A stretch of 61,841 nucleotides of DNA, taken from an uncultured Muribaculaceae bacterium. GTDB lineage: Bacteria > Bacteroidota > Bacteroidia > Bacteroidales > Muribaculaceae. Below are positions 44,578 to 54,332 of the stretch, piece after piece (the stretch's first letter is position 1; each line of letters starts with the position of its first letter). A program made the translations under genes and the position numbers. Under the pieces are notes generated by a model that worked only from the letters and a program-made list of their open reading frames with translations, did no database searches and was not told where the DNA came from. The stretch spans positions 1 to 61,841 of the forward strand of contig CANRCT010000016.1 in the NCBI GenBank assembly GCA_947629175.1, read 5' to 3'.

Positions 44578-46425
44578 TTGCCAAAGCACAGAAAATCACA
44601 CGAACTTGAGGAGAAGATAGCCATTCTCCCCACCACCCCCGGCGTCTATATGTATTTCGACGACGAGGGTACGGTCATCTATATCGGCAAGGCGAAGAAT
44701 CTTAAGCGTCGCGTCTCGTCATATTTCAACCGCACTCACGATTCGCTCCGCACCAATCTTCTCGTAAGGGCTATCGCCGATATGAAATATATCGTCGTGC
44801 CCACAGAGCAGGATGCGTTGAACCTTGAGAATTCCATGATCAAGGAGTACAAGCCCCGCTACAATGTGCTTCTGAAAGATGACAAGTCATATCCATGGAT
44901 CGTGGTGACCAACGAGACTTTTCCAAGGGTATTCCTGACCCGTCAGCGCATCAAGGATGGCTCGAAATATTACGGCCCGTATACAGATACCGGATCGGCA
45001 CGCGCAGTACTCGATCTCATCAGGGAGCTTTATCCACTCCGATCATGCCGCGGCCCGATCACCCGCGAAGGGGTCGAGGCAGGCAAATACCGGCTCTGCC
45101 TCGACTATCACATCAAGCGTTGCTGCGGCCCGTGCGTGGGCAAGGTCAGCGCGGAGGAATACGCGCGTCATATCGAGCGCGTGAAGGAGATATTGCGCGG
45201 GGATATGTCGGAGTTGCTCGGCCATCTCCGAGGGGAGATGGAGGCATTGTCGGCCGAACTGCGTTTCGAGGAGGCGCAGGCGGTGAAGGAGCGCTATCAG
45301 CTCGTGGAGCGATATTGCGCCAAGAGCGTCATCGTCAGTCAGACGATAGGGGATATCGATGTGTTCGGTGTCGACGACGACGGCGGCGATGAGGTTTTCA
45401 TCAACTATATGCACATGCATTGCGGGGCGGTGGTGCGCAGCGTCACGCTGCAATATCGCCGCTCGATGGACGAGACCGTGGCGCAGCTTCTCTCCTATGC
45501 CATGGCCGAGGTAGAGCGTGAGCTTGGTGTCAGATACGAGGAGGTGATAGTGGCCGAGAAGCCCGATGTGGATATGCCGGGAGTGACCTTTATCGTGCCG
45601 CAGCGTGGCGACAAGAACAAGATCCTTGAAGTGTCGGAGCGCAATGCCCGCCAGCACAAGATCGATATGCTGAAACACATGGAGCGCAATGATCCGGAGC
45701 AGCGTACCGACCGGTTGCTTGAGCGCATGAAGGCTGATTTCCGCCTGACTGAACTGCCGCGCCACATAGAGTGCTTCGATAATTCGAATATCCAGGGTAC
45801 GAATCCTGTGGCATCGTGCGTCGTGTTTCGCGACGGACGCCCGTCGAAAAAAGACTACCGCCACTTCAATATCAAGACAGTCGAGGGGCCTGATGACTTC
45901 GCGTCGATGAAAGAGGTTCTGACGCGCCGTTATACCCGTCTGGTCAACGAGGGCCAGGGATTGCCTCAGTTGATAGTGGTCGACGGCGGCAAGGGGCAGT
46001 TGAGCTCGGCCGTGGAGGCCCTCGACGAGATGGGGCTGCGCGGCACGATCGCCGTGGTAGGCATAGCCAAGCGTCTTGAGGAGATCTATTTTCCCGGCGA
46101 CAGCGTGCCGCTGTATATCGACAAGAATTCCGAATCCCTGCGGGTCGTGCAGCATCTCCGCGACGAGGCCCACCGGTTTGGCATCACGCATCACCGCAAC
46201 CGCCGCAGCCGCTCGCAGACGGTATCGGCTCTTGACTCTATCAAAGGTATCGGCGAGAAGACACGCGAGGCCCTTCTGACACATTTCAAAAGCCTCAAGC
46301 GTGTACGCGAGGCCGATCTCGACGATATTGCAGCTGTAGTAGGCCCCTCAAAGGCCTCGATCGTATATGGCGCTCTTCATCCTGCGGATGACGATATTAC
46401 CACTCAATGCGTTGATAATCAATAA
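44578..46425 (+). CDS. uvrC: Excinuclease ABC subunit C, with a TTG start
   Basis: A 615-residue UvrC, which cuts damaged DNA on both sides of a lesion bound by UvrB. The N-terminal GIY-YIG nuclease is PGVYMYFDDEGTVIYIGKAK; a UVR motif lies near ELRFEEAQAVKERYQLVE; the RNase H-like nuclease starts at CFDNSNIQGTNPVASCVVF; and tandem helix-hairpin-helix motifs end the protein. The frame has a stop at about 44567 and no ATG before the conserved region, so TTG at 44578 is the likely start. Confidence 0.94.
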   Translation: MPKHRKSHELEEKIAILPTTPGVYMYFDDEGTVIYIGKAKNLKRRVSSYFNRTHDSLRTNLLVRAIADMKYIVVPTEQDALNLENSMIKEYKPRYNVLLKDDKSYPWIVVTNETFPRVFLTRQRIKDGSKYYGPYTDTGSARAVLDLIRELYPLRSCRGPITREGVEAGKYRLCLDYHIKRCCGPCVGKVSAEEYARHIERVKEILRGDMSELLGHLRGEMEALSAELRFEEAQAVKERYQLVERYCAKSVIVSQTIGDIDVFGVDDDGGDEVFINYMHMHCGAVVRSVTLQYRRSMDETVAQLLSYAMAEVERELGVRYEEVIVAEKPDVDMPGVTFIVPQRGDKNKILEVSERNARQHKIDMLKHMERNDPEQRTDRLLERMKADFRLTELPRHIECFDNSNIQGTNPVASCVVFRDGRPSKKDYRHFNIKTVEGPDDFASMKEVLTRRYTRLVNEGQGLPQLIVVDGGKGQLSSAVEALDEMGLRGTIAVVGIAKRLEEIYFPGDSVPLYIDKNSESLRVVQHLRDEAHRFGITHHRNRRSRSQTVSALDSIKGIGEKTREALLTHFKSLKRVREADLDDIAAVVGPSKASIVYGALHPADDDITTQCVDNQ

Positions 46426-46465
46426 TAAACAGTATAATTACATAAACCATTAAACGTAAACCGCT

Positions 46466-47827
46466 ATGTTTGAAAAAGATATCTATGTGCGCCGCAGGGC
46501 TGAGCTGAAACGGCGCGTAGGTTCGGGCGCTCTGCTTTTCCTCGGTAACGACGAGTGCGGAAGCAACTACGCCGACAACACTTATCCTTTCCGTCAGGAT
46601 TCGACATTCCTCTATTATTTCGGACTGCCTTACGACGGACTCGCAGCAGTGATCGACATCGACAACGACCGCGAGATCATATTCGGCGATGAGCTTACCA
46701 TCGACCACATCGTATGGATGGGTACTCAGCCCACACTGCACGAGAAAGCCCATCTTGTGGGTGTCGACAATGTGCGTCCGTCGGCCGACCTCAAGAGCTA
46801 TCTCGACCGTTGCTCCCTCGTGAGATATCTCCCCACTTACCGTCCGGAGCATCAGATCAAGCTCTGGCGACTGCTCGGCGTAATGCCCGGTGAGGAAAAG
46901 CCGTCGGAAGAATTCATACGCGGAGTGGTCGACATGCGCAATCACAAGCAGCCCGAAGAGATCGCCGAGATCGAGAAGGCTTGCAATGTCACCGCCGACA
47001 TGCATATCGCCGCAACAAAAGCGATCCGCCCCGGAATGCATGAATACGAGGTAGTGGCGATAATAGAGGAGACTGCGGCCTCGCAGAACTGCGGCCTCTC
47101 GTTCCCCACTATCTGTACGATCAACGGCCAGACGCTCCACAACCATTATCACGGCAATCTGATCAAGGAGGGCGACATGGTGCTCATCGACGCCGGAGCA
47201 GAGCGTCCCTCGGGATATGCCGGCGACATGTCGTCGACTATCTGCGCCGGGCGCAGATACACGTCGCGCCAGAAAGCCGTCTACGACATTCAGGTAGCCT
47301 CGCATCTCGCGGCTGTGGAAATGCTCCGGCCCGGTGTGCCTTTCGTTAAAGTCTATGAGCGTGCATCCGAGGTGATATGTGCCGGTATGCGCGATCTGGG
47401 CATCCTCCACGGCGATCCTGCCGAGGCCGTTGCCGCAGGCGCCCACGCCATGTTCTTCCAGTGCGGTCTGGGCCACATGATGGGCCTCGACGTGCACGAC
47501 ATGGAGAATCTCGGCGAGGAATTCGTGGGCTACGACGGCAAACCCAAAAGCCGCCAGTTCGGCCGCAAGTCGCTCCGTCTTGGCCGCGAGCTTGAAGAGG
47601 GATTCGTGCTGACTATCGAACCCGGTGTTTACTTCATACCCGAGCTTATCGACCTTTGGAAAGCGGAGGGTCGCTTCAAGGAATTCATCAACTATGATGA
47701 GCTTGAGAAATGGCGCCATTTCGGCGGCATCCGCAACGAGGAAGATTATCTCATAACCGCCGACAGCTCGCGTCGTCTCGGCAAGAAGATCCCTCTGACT
47801 ACCGAAGAGGTTGAAGCCATGCGCTGA
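46466..47827 (+). CDS. Aminopeptidase P family (M24B) metallopeptidase
   Basis: A 453-residue Xaa-Pro aminopeptidase-like protein. The N-terminal domain has NTYPFRQDSTFLYYFGLP; the catalytic half has the metal ligands DAGAERPSGYAGDMSST (two Asp), GHMMGLDVHD (His), TIEPGVYF (Glu) and GGIRNEEDYLI (Glu). It removes N-terminal residues preceding proline in the cytosol. Codon use is strongly biased, suggesting good expression. Confidence 0.92.
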   Translation: MFEKDIYVRRRAELKRRVGSGALLFLGNDECGSNYADNTYPFRQDSTFLYYFGLPYDGLAAVIDIDNDREIIFGDELTIDHIVWMGTQPTLHEKAHLVGVDNVRPSADLKSYLDRCSLVRYLPTYRPEHQIKLWRLLGVMPGEEKPSEEFIRGVVDMRNHKQPEEIAEIEKACNVTADMHIAATKAIRPGMHEYEVVAIIEETAASQNCGLSFPTICTINGQTLHNHYHGNLIKEGDMVLIDAGAERPSGYAGDMSSTICAGRRYTSRQKAVYDIQVASHLAAVEMLRPGVPFVKVYERASEVICAGMRDLGILHGDPAEAVAAGAHAMFFQCGLGHMMGLDVHDMENLGEEFVGYDGKPKSRQFGRKSLRLGRELEEGFVLTIEPGVYFIPELIDLWKAEGRFKEFINYDELEKWRHFGGIRNEEDYLITADSSRRLGKKIPLTTEEVEAMR

Positions 47828-47869
47828 CAACCGTCTGCAAGCAGTTTTTCACACCCTCAAGTCAAGCAA

Positions 47870-48775
47870 ATGATGAAAGCATCATCACGCGCAATAGTGC
47901 TGGCCGCCGTCACAGTCCTAAGCTGGTCGACGGTAGCCACCGCTTTCAAGATCGCCCTCGCTTCGATGGGCGTTTTCGAGATGGTATTTGTTTCGGTAAT
48001 GGCGGCCCTGGCAGTCCACGCCGTATGGCTCACTGTCGAAAGAGGCTGGGGCGAACTGCGCCGACTTCCCGTCGCTCTCTGGCTGCGATTCGCCCTGCTG
48101 GGCCTTATCGCGCCGGTAAGCTATTATTTTGTGCTGTTCGAGGCCTATGACTATCTGCCGGCGCAGATGGCGCAGCCCATCAACTATGTGTGGCCCATCA
48201 TCCTGTCGCTGCTGATCGCAGTGATCGACCATAAGCCGATTCCGGCCGCCAAATATGTAGGCATGGCCGTTTCGCTTGCCGGAGTGACATGTATATCTCT
48301 CGGAGGAGGAATGGAGGGGCACGTATCGGTAGCCGGTATAGCGATGGCTATCGGATCGGCGCTGCTCTGGGCGCTCTACTGGATAGTCAACGACAGTCTG
48401 AAATCATCAGTCAGCGAGACGGCCTCGCTCTTTCTGACATTCTTTTTCGGAGCACTTTATCTTGTCGTTATCTCACTGTTCCGACCGCTTGAACCGGTCA
48501 GTGCACAGGGACTCCTCGCCGGCTGCTATATAGGCGCCTTTGAGATGGGCATACCGTTTATATGTTTCGGCATAGCTATCCGCACCACCGATAATCCTGC
48601 CCTCGTCAATCAGCTCTGTTTCCTGGCGCCCTTTCTGTCGCTTTTCTTCGTGGCTGTGATCGTCGGCGAGACAATTCTCCCGTCTACCTACATAGGCCTG
48701 ACACTGATTGTCGGAGGAATCCTCTACAACCAGTATTTTGCCGGACGCAAGTTGCGGCGTCTTCTCCCCCATTGA
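47870..48775 (+). CDS. EamA/DMT-family transporter
   Basis: A 301-residue inner-membrane protein with about ten spans in two EamA repeats (AIVLAAVTVLSWSTVATAFK and VAGIAMAIGSALLWALYWIV). PAQMAQPINYVWPIILSLL and the terminal GLTLIVGGILYNQYFAGRKL are typical of drug/metabolite transporters. Substrate unknown. It follows the peptidase by 42 bp and ends before a bidirectional terminator. Confidence 0.88.
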   Translation: MMKASSRAIVLAAVTVLSWSTVATAFKIALASMGVFEMVFVSVMAALAVHAVWLTVERGWGELRRLPVALWLRFALLGLIAPVSYYFVLFEAYDYLPAQMAQPINYVWPIILSLLIAVIDHKPIPAAKYVGMAVSLAGVTCISLGGGMEGHVSVAGIAMAIGSALLWALYWIVNDSLKSSVSETASLFLTFFFGALYLVVISLFRPLEPVSAQGLLAGCYIGAFEMGIPFICFGIAIRTTDNPALVNQLCFLAPFLSLFFVAVIVGETILPSTYIGLTLIVGGILYNQYFAGRKLRRLLPH

Positions 48776-48872
48776 CACTATATAATCTGCTATTCCGGTT
48801 TTAATTATGGCGAATTCGCCATAGTTAAACTGGATAGTAGGCTATTATTAAATCAGGATATAGACATTTAGA

Positions 48873-48919
48873 GCGAAAGCGTGGTGGTGGCATTTTTCAG
48901 CCGGCCGCCACGCTTTCGC
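48873..48919. terminator. Bidirectional terminator between EamA gene and fucosidase
   Basis: Perfect 12-bp arms gcgaaagcgtgg (48873-48884) and ccacgctttcgc (48908-48919) separate convergent genes. Confidence 0.8.
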
Positions 48920-48965
48920 CATTTATATACGAGACGTATCTATGTGTCCAAGGTTATGAGTTGTA

Positions 48966-50363
48966 TTACTCGGCGCTGTTGCCGGTCGATACCGGAGCTG
49001 CCTCGTTGTCGTTGAACGTCATTACCTGACCCTCTCCAGTGTAAAGCTTCACAGGCTCTTCAAGTTCGAGAGCGAGAACGGTGATCTCCGGATCAAGCAC
49101 CTCGTCGGGGACGTTGATGTAATAGACACCCGGCACCTGGCTCCACGAGATGTCGTTGTACTGTTTCCACGAGAGCTCCTTGTCGGTGCCTACCACGCGC
49201 ACTTTCTTGACACGGCTCTTGAGGCCCTTCACCTCCACCGATTCGTTGGGACGGTAGGGAAGGTAGAGATACAGCACGTCGCCGGCCTGGTTGAGCGATG
49301 TGTAGGCCTGTACATGGCCGGCAGGAATGCCTGCACGTGTGTCATAGACAGCCTCGGCATGCTTTTTGGTCCATCGGCCGAGATCTTTCAGTATCTTCAC
49401 CTCCTCTTCGGGAATGGTGCCGTCGGCTTTGGGGCCGATGTCGAGCAGCAGATTGCCTCCGAGACTTATGCAGTCAACGAGCATGCGCAGTATGGTCGAC
49501 GTGCTCTTGTAGTTGTCGTCTTCGATGCGGTAGCCCCATGAGTCATTGATCGTCATGCATGTCTCCCACCATTTCGACTCCGGGCGCCCTACGGGCACTC
49601 CGAGCTCGGGCGTCGTATAGTCGCCGTAGCCCTGGATGCGGGAGTTGACGATCACGTCGGGGTTGTAGGAGTGGAGTTTTGCCACGACCTGAGGCGCCTT
49701 CCACTCCTCGGCTGAATGCTCCCAGTCGCCGTCAAACCACCACAGATCGGGATTCCACGTCGTCGCGAGTTCCTTCATCTGGGCGTCGTTGAAGTCGAGG
49801 AAACGCTGCCAGCGCTTGGGATCATCCTTGATCTCGTATTTCTTGGGGCCTGCGCGGTATATGTCGGTATAGTCCTTGTGGGGCCAGTCGATCAGCGAGT
49901 AGTAGAAGCCGAGCTTGAGGCCCTGCTTGCGCACTGCGTCGGCAAACGGGCCGATCACGTCGCGCTTTGCCGGTGCCGACTTTACGGCGCTGACTTTGCC
50001 TGCTTTCGTGTCCCAGAGAGAGAAACCGTCGTGGTGTTTGGTGGTGATGACGGTGTAGCGGGCGCCGCTGTCCTTTATCAGCTGTGCCCAATACTCGGGA
50101 TCATAGTTGGCTGCTGTGAATTCGTCGGCCTGTTTCATGTACTCGTCGAGCGTGACGTGTCCGTTGTGGAACGCCCAGCTTTCCGAAGTCTTTCCGGCCG
50201 AATAGGGGCCCCAGTGGATGAAGATGCCGAGCTTGGCTTTCGAAAACCAGTCCATGCGCTTGGCCTGTTGCTGCGGAGTTTCGCCTTCAACGCTCGAAGC
50301 CACTGCAGGCGCGCCGCCCATCGCTGCGATGAGCGCCGCCGTGATAATAGTTTTAAGGTTCAC
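48966..50363 (-). CDS. Exported alpha-L-fucosidase (GH29)
   Basis: A 465-residue glycoside hydrolase with a signal peptide (about residues 1-22). GIFIHWGPYSAG, YTVITTKHHDGFSLWDTKAG and DLWWFDGDWEH are GH29 hallmarks; the Asp in WWFDGDW is the expected nucleophile. A beta-sandwich domain follows from about residue 350. It would release fucose from host mucin glycans or dietary glycans in the periplasm. No susCD pair is nearby, so it is not part of a full polysaccharide locus. Confidence 0.93.
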   Translation of the reverse strand: MNLKTIITAALIAAMGGAPAVASSVEGETPQQQAKRMDWFSKAKLGIFIHWGPYSAGKTSESWAFHNGHVTLDEYMKQADEFTAANYDPEYWAQLIKDSGARYTVITTKHHDGFSLWDTKAGKVSAVKSAPAKRDVIGPFADAVRKQGLKLGFYYSLIDWPHKDYTDIYRAGPKKYEIKDDPKRWQRFLDFNDAQMKELATTWNPDLWWFDGDWEHSAEEWKAPQVVAKLHSYNPDVIVNSRIQGYGDYTTPELGVPVGRPESKWWETCMTINDSWGYRIEDDNYKSTSTILRMLVDCISLGGNLLLDIGPKADGTIPEEEVKILKDLGRWTKKHAEAVYDTRAGIPAGHVQAYTSLNQAGDVLYLYLPYRPNESVEVKGLKSRVKKVRVVGTDKELSWKQYNDISWSQVPGVYYINVPDEVLDPEITVLALELEEPVKLYTGEGQVMTFNDNEAAPVSTGNSAE

Positions 50364-50403
50364 GAGTGATCAGAGTTTAGGGTTATACTTTTGTTTGCTT
50401 ATG

Positions 50404-50435
50404 CAAAGTTAGCAAATCATTGTCAATGATGCCAA
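50404..50435 (-). promoter_or_regulatory. Promoter of the fucosidase gene
   Basis: On the minus strand TTG (50433-50435), a 21-bp spacer and TAACTTTG (50404-50411), 41 bp from the start codon. Confidence 0.7.
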
Positions 50436-50597
50436 TTTTAAGAGGCGGTAATGATGGCTCTTATACTTTATTAAGGGTATGGATTTATTGATTAGGCGTC
50501 GGAAAATCCGTTTCTGTGGGCTCAGACGGTGTTTTCAGCCGTAGTGCCGCATGTAAAATCATTGATTCAGGGTATTACGGGAATCTGCGTAGTTGAG

Positions 50598-50705
50598 TAA
50601 TTTTGTATCGGTTAATCATTTCAGAAAGACAGACTGAAATTTCTTTACTCAAACAAATAACGTAAGCCATCGGGAGGGCGGGACAGTGATTGTTCCGCCC
50701 CCCGG
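50598..50705 (+). other. Possible small RNA or leader with strong hairpin in a 507-bp gene-free gap
   Basis: A -7 box TAATTTTG stands at 50598-50605, in a 15-base context (GTAATTTTGTATCGG) shared with the 44-bp repeats at the left end of the window. About 70 bp later a GC-rich hairpin has arms GGGCGGGACA (50676-50685) and TGTTCCGCCC (50691-50700), extendable outward. No -33 box is evident. The rest of the gap (50436-50597 and 50706-50870) shows no structure that I can name. Confidence 0.35.
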
Positions 50706-50870
50706 CATTTATCGGCATATATTATGGCAGGTGAGCGGTTCGGGAGCCGCGGACAATAAAAAAATCGGATAATTGGATGGGGTTACTGAAAAAAGTAGTA
50801 ATTTTATCAAAAAGTTACAAAGGCGTCGTTCGCCGTATGTTTAATCTTATTCAGAGCCTACCATAACTCG

Positions 50871-52262
50871 ATGAACAGCAATTTCATGAACCGGCTCAGC
50901 CAGTTTTTTGTGAATTTCTTTACGTTGTCGGATCTTGTGCCTCAGTCGGAAGCCGAGGCTGCGATACGTGACGGGGTGACGTTTCGCGGAACGAATATCC
51001 TGATACTGATAGTCGCTATTCTGATCGCCTCGCTCGGTCTGAACACCAATTCCACGGCCGTTATTATCGGTGCCATGCTTATTTCGCCGCTTATGGGGCC
51101 TATCATAGGCATTGGTCTCGGTGTGGGCGTGCATGATTTCGAGCTTATCAAGCGTTGTCTGCGCAATCTGATAATGGCTGCCGGATTTTCGGTTCTTGCC
51201 TCGACGATATATTTCATGATCTCGCCAGTCAACGAGGGGCACAGCGAGCTGCTTGCCCGCACTTCGCCCACGATCTACGACGTGCTGATTGGATTCTTCG
51301 GCGGCGGAGCCGGCATCATCGGGCTCGGGAGCCGCTCCAAGGGCAATGTCATTCCGGGCGTGGCCATAGCGACCGCGCTCATGCCGCCGCTGTGTACGGC
51401 GGGTTACGGACTGGCCACCCTCCAGTTTCATTATTTTCTCGGAGCAAGCTATCTTTTCATCATAAATTCCATATATATAGCTTTCGCTACCTATATCGGG
51501 GTCAAGCTGTTCAAGTATAAGCCGGTGGCGGTGGTCGATGCCGACCGCGCGCATAAGGTGATGCGCATCGTGTATACGTTGGCCATCCTGACGATGCTGC
51601 CGAGCATATGGCTTACCTACAATATGTTTCGCCAGAATAAGTTTCAGGTCAACGCGCAGCGTTTCGTCGCAGAGGAGTGCCGTTTTCCGGCCACTCAGGT
51701 GCTCAGTTCCGACGCTTATACCGATCATGGGGAGAAGTTCATCAAGATAGCGCTTATCGGCAAAGTGCTTCCTGAGGATTCTCTCAACATGGCTCTTTCG
51801 TCGCGCCTCAGCTACTATGGCCTCGGTGGCACCCGGCTGATGCTCGTGCAGGGCGACGCCGTGGCTGCGCCGGATGCCACGGCAGCGGCTACGGATATCT
51901 TCAAGATCACTCAGGCCACCATCAGCTCGCAGCAGCAGCAGATCGACTCGCTGCGGATGCTTGTCCGTCAGGCTGGCACATCGCGTAGTGCCGGGCGCCT
52001 GATCTCGCCGGAGCTGAAAGTGCTTTTCCCTCAGGTTGAGGAGATAGCCATCGCCGAGCCGGTGTTCAGTTCTGTCGATTCGATGCGACTCGACACAGTC
52101 AATGTGGCTCTCGTACGCTTCTCATCGGCCATGAACAAGGCCACCGAACAGAAGTTCCGCGAATATCTCTGCGCGCGCCTGCAGCTTTCGGGAGTCAGCA
52201 TAGTGCCCGTAAGCAAATCAGTGATATCCGAGTCCGACAACACTCAAAATGTGAAGAAATGA
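50871..52262 (+). CDS. DUF389 membrane protein
   Basis: A 463-residue protein of the DUF389 (TIGR00341) family. About six spans at residues 45-250 include GAMLISPLMGPIIGIGLGVG and GVAIATALMPPLCTAGYGLA, the family signature. A soluble C-terminal region of about 200 residues with a coiled segment (ATISSQQQQIDSLRMLVRQ) follows. Function unknown. It starts a four-gene operon and overlaps the glycosyltransferase gene by 4 bp. Confidence 0.87.
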   Translation: MNSNFMNRLSQFFVNFFTLSDLVPQSEAEAAIRDGVTFRGTNILILIVAILIASLGLNTNSTAVIIGAMLISPLMGPIIGIGLGVGVHDFELIKRCLRNLIMAAGFSVLASTIYFMISPVNEGHSELLARTSPTIYDVLIGFFGGGAGIIGLGSRSKGNVIPGVAIATALMPPLCTAGYGLATLQFHYFLGASYLFIINSIYIAFATYIGVKLFKYKPVAVVDADRAHKVMRIVYTLAILTMLPSIWLTYNMFRQNKFQVNAQRFVAEECRFPATQVLSSDAYTDHGEKFIKIALIGKVLPEDSLNMALSSRLSYYGLGGTRLMLVQGDAVAAPDATAAATDIFKITQATISSQQQQIDSLRMLVRQAGTSRSAGRLISPELKVLFPQVEEIAIAEPVFSSVDSMRLDTVNVALVRFSSAMNKATEQKFREYLCARLQLSGVSIVPVSKSVISESDNTQNVKK

Positions 52263-53548
52263 CGCGCCACGACTCTTCTGAATCTTCGCGTCGTCCGCTC
52301 AAAGTCGCCATGATCAGCCATAGCGACACCCTCGGCGGCGCTTCAGTCGTCACCTACCGTCTGATGAAAGCGCTCCGGGCCGAGGGGGTCGATGCACGCA
52401 TGCTGGTTTACTCCCGGTTTACCGACGATCCGTATGTCCGTCAGATCGGTTCGGCGGGGAGCCGTGGAGTCAGGTTTGCCTTGGAACGGATGCATATTAT
52501 GTGTGCCAACGGTTTCAGGCGCGAGGATCTCTTCAAGGTGTCGACAGCAGAGACTGGATTCAATCTTAGCCGCGACAGCTGGGTGCGTCAGGCCGACGTG
52601 ATTTTTCTCGCATGGATCAATCAGGGACTGCTGTCGCTTGCCGACATAGCTTCGCTCGGACGCCTCGGAAAGCCGATCGTGTGGACGATGCACGATATGT
52701 GGTGTCTCACCGGCATATGTCATCACTCGCTCGGGTGTCAGCGTTACAAGGATAATTGCGGTTGCTGCCCGCTGCTCGTAAGCAAGCGGGCCAACGATCT
52801 GTCTCGTCGGGTATGGAACCGGAAGAAGCGGCTGTATGACACTGTGCCGCTCACTTTCGTGGCGGTGAGCCGATGGCTGGCCGACCGTTGCGCCGAAAGT
52901 TCGCTGCTGGGTCATCATGAAGTGCATGTGATTCCCAATGCATTTCCGGTCGATTCATTCTCGACGGAGCCTAAAGGCGAGCTGACCCTTCTCAAAGGCG
53001 ACATTATGGATCGCGACATCATATTGATGGGGGCGGCGCGTCTTGACGATCCAATCAAAGGACTCCCTATGGCCGTCGAAGCTCTCAACCATATATTTGA
53101 CAATCATCCTGAGGTAGCTCAGCGCACTCTCGCGGTATTTTTCGGCGAGCTGCGCTCTCCGACGTCGCTTCACCGGCTGCGTTTCCCGCATTACCATACC
53201 GGACGCATCAACGATCCGAACCTTCTCCGCGATCTCTATGCGCGGTCGAAGGTTGTGGTCAGCAGTTCGCTTTACGAGACTCTACCCGGCACTCTTATCG
53301 AGGGACAGGCTTCGGGTTGTCTGCCCGTCACATTCGGACGCGGCGGCCAGGCCGATATAGTCACTCACCTTAAGGATGGCTATATTGCCCGTTTCGGCGA
53401 TACGCGCGATCTTGCCGAGGGCATATTGTGGGCTTTGGACCGCAAGGCTGACCGTAAGGAGCTCCACGAAAGCGTCAGGCGGCGTTTTTCGGCCACGGCT
53501 GTGGCCGGACGCTTTACCGCGCTGTTCCATTCAATCATCAATAGATAA
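52259..53548 (+). CDS. Glycosyltransferase family 4 (GT-B)
   Basis: A 429-residue GT-B glycosyltransferase. The N-terminal KVAMISHSDTLGGASVVTYRLMKAL and a C-terminal nucleotide-sugar half with SSSLYETLPGTLIEGQASGCLPV are GT4 marks. A Cys-rich patch HSLGCQRYKDNCGCCPLL occurs in a subset of these enzymes. It transfers a sugar to a surface glycan; the acceptor is unknown. It is translationally coupled to DUF389. Confidence 0.9.
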   Translation: MTRHDSSESSRRPLKVAMISHSDTLGGASVVTYRLMKALRAEGVDARMLVYSRFTDDPYVRQIGSAGSRGVRFALERMHIMCANGFRREDLFKVSTAETGFNLSRDSWVRQADVIFLAWINQGLLSLADIASLGRLGKPIVWTMHDMWCLTGICHHSLGCQRYKDNCGCCPLLVSKRANDLSRRVWNRKKRLYDTVPLTFVAVSRWLADRCAESSLLGHHEVHVIPNAFPVDSFSTEPKGELTLLKGDIMDRDIILMGAARLDDPIKGLPMAVEALNHIFDNHPEVAQRTLAVFFGELRSPTSLHRLRFPHYHTGRINDPNLLRDLYARSKVVVSSSLYETLPGTLIEGQASGCLPVTFGRGGQADIVTHLKDGYIARFGDTRDLAEGILWALDRKADRKELHESVRRRFSATAVAGRFTALFHSIINR

Positions 53549-53553
53549 AAATC

Positions 53554-54330
53554 ATGCAGACAGTTTTGTTTCACGATACGATTTTCGGTCCGATCCACAG
53601 CCGGCGTCTCGGCACGTCGCTTGGCGTCAATCTGTCGCCGGTCGACGGAAAAGTCTGTACGTTCGACTGCCTCTATTGCGAGGCCGGATTCAATGCCCAG
53701 GGGCCGGGCAAAAGCGGACTTCCGTCGCGGGCCGATGTGGTGCGTCAGCTCGAAGATAAACTGCGCGCCATGAAAAATGCGGGCGAGACTCTCGACGTGA
53801 TCACTTTCTCGGGCAACGGTGAGCCGACGGTGCATCCCGAATTCGAGGGAGTGATAGACGATACGATAGCCTTGCGCGACAAATATTTCCCCGACGTGAA
53901 GATAAGCGTGCTCAGCAACGCCACCAGGCTCGCCGACGAGGCTGTAGGCCGTGCGCTGCGGCGCGTCGACAACAACATACTGAAGCTCGACAGCGCTCTC
54001 ACTCCTACCATGAGGCTTATCGACCGCCCCGGCTCTCCTGATTTCACGTCGGAGAAGGTAATCGGGCAGATCGCTTCTTTCGCTCCCGACTGCATCGTCC
54101 AGACGATGATACTGCGCGGAAGCCACGACGGTCAGCCGGTTGACAATACCACCGACGAGGAAGTGGAGGCGCTGATTGACGCCTACAGGCTTATCAGGCC
54201 GCGCGAGGTGATGCTCTATTCGATCGACCGCCGTACTCCCGAGCAGGCTCTCGTCAAGGTGGAGCGTGAGGAGCTTGAACGCATAGCGTCGCGGGTCCGC
54301 GAGGCGGGTATCAACGTATTGGTGAGCTGA
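53554..54330 (+). CDS. Radical SAM protein
   Basis: A 258-residue radical SAM enzyme. CTFDCLYCEAG supplies the CxxxCxxC cluster site, with ITFSGNGEPTVHPEF as the SAM-binding GGE-like strand and LKLDSALTPTMRLIDRP further on. The opening FGPIHSRRLGTSLGVNLSP is typical of a widespread small radical SAM group of unknown substrate. It lies 5 bp after the glycosyltransferase and 2 bp before the carboxypeptidase. Confidence 0.88.
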   Translation: MQTVLFHDTIFGPIHSRRLGTSLGVNLSPVDGKVCTFDCLYCEAGFNAQGPGKSGLPSRADVVRQLEDKLRAMKNAGETLDVITFSGNGEPTVHPEFEGVIDDTIALRDKYFPDVKISVLSNATRLADEAVGRALRRVDNNILKLDSALTPTMRLIDRPGSPDFTSEKVIGQIASFAPDCIVQTMILRGSHDGQPVDNTTDEEVEALIDAYRLIRPREVMLYSIDRRTPEQALVKVEREELERIASRVREAGINVLVS

Positions 54331-54332
54331 CC

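Noticed and set aside
45043-47830. Long minus-strand frames opposite uvrC and the aminopeptidase P gene
   Set aside because: Antisense shadows of strongly conserved plus-strand genes; the translations are His/Val/Leu-rich without domain features.
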